DNA of 64,000 bases from Leucaena leucocephala (taxonomy: Eukaryota; Streptophyta; Magnoliopsida; Fabales; Fabaceae), in NCBI GenBank assembly GCA_037074615.1, contig CM073524.1, positions 23,203,406 through 23,267,405 on the forward strand. Reading direction: 5' to 3'. Of this stretch, positions 60,916-64,000 are shown piece after piece. The translations under genes were made by a program, and so were the position numbers. Under the pieces are notes generated by a model. That model was not told the DNA's origin. It was given only the letters and a program-made list of their open reading frames with translations, and did not search any database. Each line of letters opens with the position of its first letter. Positions within the stretch are counted from its first letter, which is position 1.

Positions 60916-61365
60916 ATGGCTCCCAAAGCTGAGAAAAAACCTGCTGAGAAGAAGCCAGCGGAGGAGAAGAAGTCCGCTGTAGCAGAAAAGGCTCCACCGG
61001 CAGAGAAGAAACCCAAGGCCGGGAAGAAGCTCCCCAAGGAGGGTGGCGCTGCTGCCGGCGATAAGAAGAAGAAGAGGAACAAGAAGAGCGTGGAGACCTA
61101 CAAGATCTACATCTTCAAGGTGCTGAAACAAGTCCATCCCGACATTGGGATCTCCAGCAAAGCCATGGGAATCATGAACAGTTTTATCAACGATATCTTC
61201 GAGAAACTTGCTCAGGAGTCTTCTAGACTCGCTCGATACAACAAGAAGCCAACAATTACTTCCAGGGAGATTCAAACCGCCGTGAGGCTTGTTTTGCCGG
61301 GAGAGTTGGCCAAGCATGCTGTTTCCGAGGGAACAAAGGCCGTGACTAAATTCACTAGCTCTTGA
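60916..61365 (+). CDS. HTB: Histone H2B
   Basis: A core nucleosomal histone that pairs with H2A. Intronless, 149 residues, the usual plant size. The lysine/alanine/proline-rich N-terminal tail (1-58, with PAEKK repeats) is followed by the histone fold: SVETYKIYIFKVLKQVHPDI, SKAMGIMNSFINDIFEKLAQ, TITSREIQTAVRLVLPGELA and the αC helix. The C-terminus AVTKFTSS contains the lysine that is monoubiquitinated in plants. The ATG has the context CCTAATGGC. Intact and probably S-phase expressed. Confidence 0.98.
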   Translation: MAPKAEKKPAEKKPAEEKKSAVAEKAPPAEKKPKAGKKLPKEGGAAAGDKKKKRNKKSVETYKIYIFKVLKQVHPDIGISSKAMGIMNSFINDIFEKLAQESSRLARYNKKPTITSREIQTAVRLVLPGELAKHAVSEGTKAVTKFTSS

Positions 61366-62505
61366 AGGGATCTAGGGATTGTTTACCCCATTAGGCGTAA
61401 ATCTAGATTTAGATTCCTGTTTACTGTTGATGATGCTTTATATTTGACGAGTTTGGATCTATATGCCCCATTCGATGATTGTAGAATTTGTGGTATAGCA
61501 CCGTTTATTGTGGGTATTGCAGCTGTAAGTTTCATGGATCCCTGATTCTAATGAAAAAGCTTTTCTCTGCACAAGTCCGAGATACTCATATTATAAATAT
61601 AAATTAGTCTCGCTCAACCTATTGTCGTTTGTTGTTTAGTGCTAGTTCCAAGGTTCTTTTCGCACATATTTGGGTTTTGGCTCTTTCAGCAGAGCACTAA
61701 GATGCCATTTCAATTTGATTTGATTGCGTCCTCCAAGTCAAGAAGATAGGCATGGATTTTTATCTAAATTTGATCCTCTGCAAAGTCTCTGCTGTTTTCC
61801 TTTCTTACCCCCACCTTCCTATCTCATCTGGTTTCCTGACATGTGGAATATATTCCGAACAGTTGACTGAAATAGATGTCAATAAATTTTATAAATGCTT
61901 TCAGGCTATTTTTTTTTAATTTGTTTTTAGTTTTAACGTTTGGGTTTTCATTAGATAATAAAATAATTCATTTTAGACATACTATAGCAATATGATTGAT
62001 TTGGATCGTTTCTGTTTTTCTTAATAGAGTAAAACAATATTTCCATGCATTTTAATTTTAACTAGATGTGAGTTCAGTGTTGTTTTATGCAGCCACACTC
62101 CTTACATATTAAGAACAATATAATATTTTCATAGACTGTATTTGTTGACGATGATTATTAGATTAGGGAAAGTACCAAAACATTGACATTAAAATTCATA
62201 TGAAATAATTATTAATTTTCTGCTGGCGAAAAGAAAACGATTATATTGTAAATTAAAAGAATCATTAAGTTGATTTCTTTATCCTTTACCCTGGAAGAAA
62301 TAACGTCTTAATTTTTCAAATTAAAATGAAAGAATATATAAAAGTATTGGTATTTTAATACAATAGTTGTACTTTTGATATTTTTATAATAACTGCGTCT
62401 GCCTGATTATATGTGAAAATATATAAATAAAAAAAATGAATCTATTTGAAGCATTTGACCTGTCTCAACAGAATACAAACAGCAAGAGAGGGGATAAAAC
62501 CAAAA
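61366..62505. other. H2B 3' UTR and spacer
   Basis: No second gene or delimited repeat was recognised between the histone gene and the tRNA. Confidence 0.5.
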
Positions 62506-62579
62506 TGGCGTCGCCCGGACTCGAACCGGAGACCTTCAGTGTGTTAGACTGACGTGATAACCAACTACACCACGACACC
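62506..62579 (-). tRNA. tRNA-Val (AAC)
   Basis: Minus-strand 74-nt cloverleaf. The acceptor stem GGTGTCG pairs with CGACGCC and carries discriminator A. The D arm contains GTAGTTGGTTATCAC and the anticodon loop CTAACAC gives anticodon AAC. The variable loop AGGTC and T arm CCGGTTCGAGTCCGG are standard. The internal A and B boxes are intact and there is no intron. A T-run is not immediately downstream, so the terminator is unclear. Confidence 0.96.
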
Positions 62580-63361
62580 ATATTTGATAGGATGGCCAAT
62601 ACATACTTTATTATATTTTAAGTGATCTTCCCTCAGCTCCTCTAGGTTTTTTTTGGGCAGCCCTAGACTGTGTTTATAGGTTTTTTGTCAGGTAATCTCT
62701 GTGCGTTGAAGACAAAGGTTGACAAAAATTGTCTGCCGCTTTGGATATTATAGTGGACGAGACATCCGGTAGCTTCTAGACTCGTCGCTTCCTTAACCGT
62801 GCGGGAGAGCCAGTGTCACCTTATACAGCTTCTAAGGTAGCCGAGTTAATTTCAATTGATTTTCATATGTTTGATCTGCCATCTGGTTAGACAGTGTCAC
62901 AATCGCTCATGCTGTTTTTGTGCCTTTTCTAGTTCCCAGAGACAAGGCAGCAGCACGATATTCATACTACCTTCTGTTACTACTCTATAAAGTTTTTTTT
63001 TTTTAATGTCTATATTCTCTACCCAACAGTTATTCACATTCTCGCACAAAGTAGAAGGGCAAATGTCACGATGTTACAGTGGATTTTGAAAATTCAAATA
63101 GAATAAGAAATTGGTACAGTAAAACGTTTTAGATCGTTATCAACTCGGTAAAACATGTTGGTATTTGGATACGTGTTCATATTATTTATTATATTCTTAT
63201 AATTATTTTCTATTATTATTCTTAAAATAGAGACATGAAATCTATTTACTTTTAAAACACATTTCTTGCTTGTTCTATGGCATTCTTTTTACTGTTGCAG
63301 CTGATTTTGCGTTCAGATCGACGTTTAACACTGATAAGGACTTCTACGTACATACCATTAT
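62580..63361. other. Spacer
   Basis: No gene or repeat boundary recognised. Confidence 0.45.
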
Positions 63362-64000
63362 AAAGGCCGGTTTAGTTTGCCCTCAAATTATAGTTTAAAA
63401 AAAATTTATGACACTAACAGGGGTTAATCTGAGTGATAAGCGGCTCAATATTGCTTAAGCGAGGTCTCCAGTTCAAGCCTTAACGTACGCAAAAAATCCT
63501 CGTTAGGAGACTCACCCACCATAGCCAGGTGCGCGACGCGGGTCAGATCCAGATTTAGTCGGGACAAAACTCCGGTGAACTGGGTAGGCAAAAAAAAAAA
63601 AGAGTTTATGGCCCAAACTTTGGTTTAGAAAATTTTTAAAACAAATAGCCATATTTGTCCATAAATACTTTTGGACAAAACCATAATTTTGAATAAACTA
63701 TTAAAACTAACTTTTAGAACAGTAAAAGAGCTTATGGATTATCTAATTACTATCTTACCCTTATTTTTTCTTATACCCTCTCTCCTCTCTCCTACTTTTT
63801 CTTACGCCCTCTCTCTTCTCTTTTACTTCTAATTAAATCATACCCTTTTTAGTAATTTACCAATATAAAAAGTCATTCTAAAAATAACTATCCAAACACT
63901 TATTTATTCATAATCACTTTTTTTTTCCAATAAACTCAAGCCTTTTTTTATAAACTGTCTATAAGCCTTATTTTTTCATAAGCTTTTTTTTAAAATTCTA
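63362..64000. mobile_element. MITE copy cut by the window edge
   Basis: GGATTATCTAATTACTATCT, the CT-rich tract and AGTAATTTACCAATATAAAA match the MITE in Rab intron 5. The left part seems interrupted by the SINE at 63.41-63.60 kb. Confidence 0.6.
63413..63601 (+). mobile_element. SINE family C with A12 tail
   Basis: A-box-like TGATAAGCGG (63434-63443), B box GTTCAAGCC (63471-63479), body TAGCCAGGTGCGCGACGCGG, end GAACTGGGTAGGC and an A12 tail (63590-63601). It is not similar to families A or B. Its target duplication is unclear. Confidence 0.7.

Noticed and set aside
60913..61317. Long antisense frame over H2B
   Set aside because: A shadow of the strongly biased histone codons.

Overview
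This is a gene-bearing stretch of a eudicot plant nuclear genome. The evidence is GT-AG introns, a nodulin-homeobox gene, an R2R3-MYB, a tonoplast aquaporin, a plant 6-kDa mitochondrial ATP synthase subunit, a QALGGH zinc finger with an EAR motif, plant-type SINEs/LINEs/MITEs and AT-rich intergenic DNA. The species cannot be fixed from the sequence. Nothing bacterial, viral or organellar was seen.

Layout, left to right. 0.2-7.6 kb: 3' two-thirds of NDX (+), with two retroelements in one intron. 8.5-10.5 kb: ribosomal protein L23a (+) behind a classic ribosomal promoter. 11.2-11.7 kb: an ATL-type RING-H2 gene (-). 12.5-13.7 kb: a gene of unknown function (-). 14.3-15.2 kb: an unidentified coding relic and an L1 reverse-transcriptase relic. 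16.3-16.6 kb: mitochondrial ATP synthase 6-kDa subunit (+). 17-21 kb: SINE-rich spacer. 21.8-23.2 kb: TIP1-type aquaporin (+). 25.9-26.9 kb: MYB59/MYB48-type MYB (-). 27-38 kb: a gene-poor spacer with SINEs, Stowaway-like elements and an unusual long-TIR element carrying a 100-bp tandem array. 38.8-41.7 kb: a domesticated PIF/Harbinger transposase gene (+). 44.3-44.7 kb: ZAT12-like zinc finger (+) with CGCG boxes upstream. 48.3-50.8 kb: a TDBD-domain nuclear protein (+), tail-to-tail with an eight-exon RAB8/RABE GTPase (-, 52.6-56.1 kb). 59.2-60.3 kb: a foldback element. 60.9-61.4 kb: histone H2B (+). 62.5 kb: tRNA-Val(AAC) (-). 63.4-64 kb: a SINE apparently nested in a MITE.

The genes do not form a pathway; they are independent housekeeping, stress and regulatory genes. 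Several of them (ATP6, MYB59/48, ZAT, TDBD, RAB8, H2B) recall the gene content of the duplicated Arabidopsis segments At5g59xxx and At3g46xxx, from memory. That points to an old conserved chromosomal block.

The most distinctive content is the repeat record. Several insertions can be delimited to the base by target-site duplications: an RTE LINE (19 bp), a mini Ty3-gypsy element (5 bp), a 37-bp RTE insertion (18 bp), and four SINEs (12-16 bp). No wholly new molecular system was recognised. The best candidates for new description are the foldback element, the long-TIR/tandem-array element, the SINE family, the ATP6 stop codon that doubles as a splice donor, and the MYB intron with repeated splice junctions.
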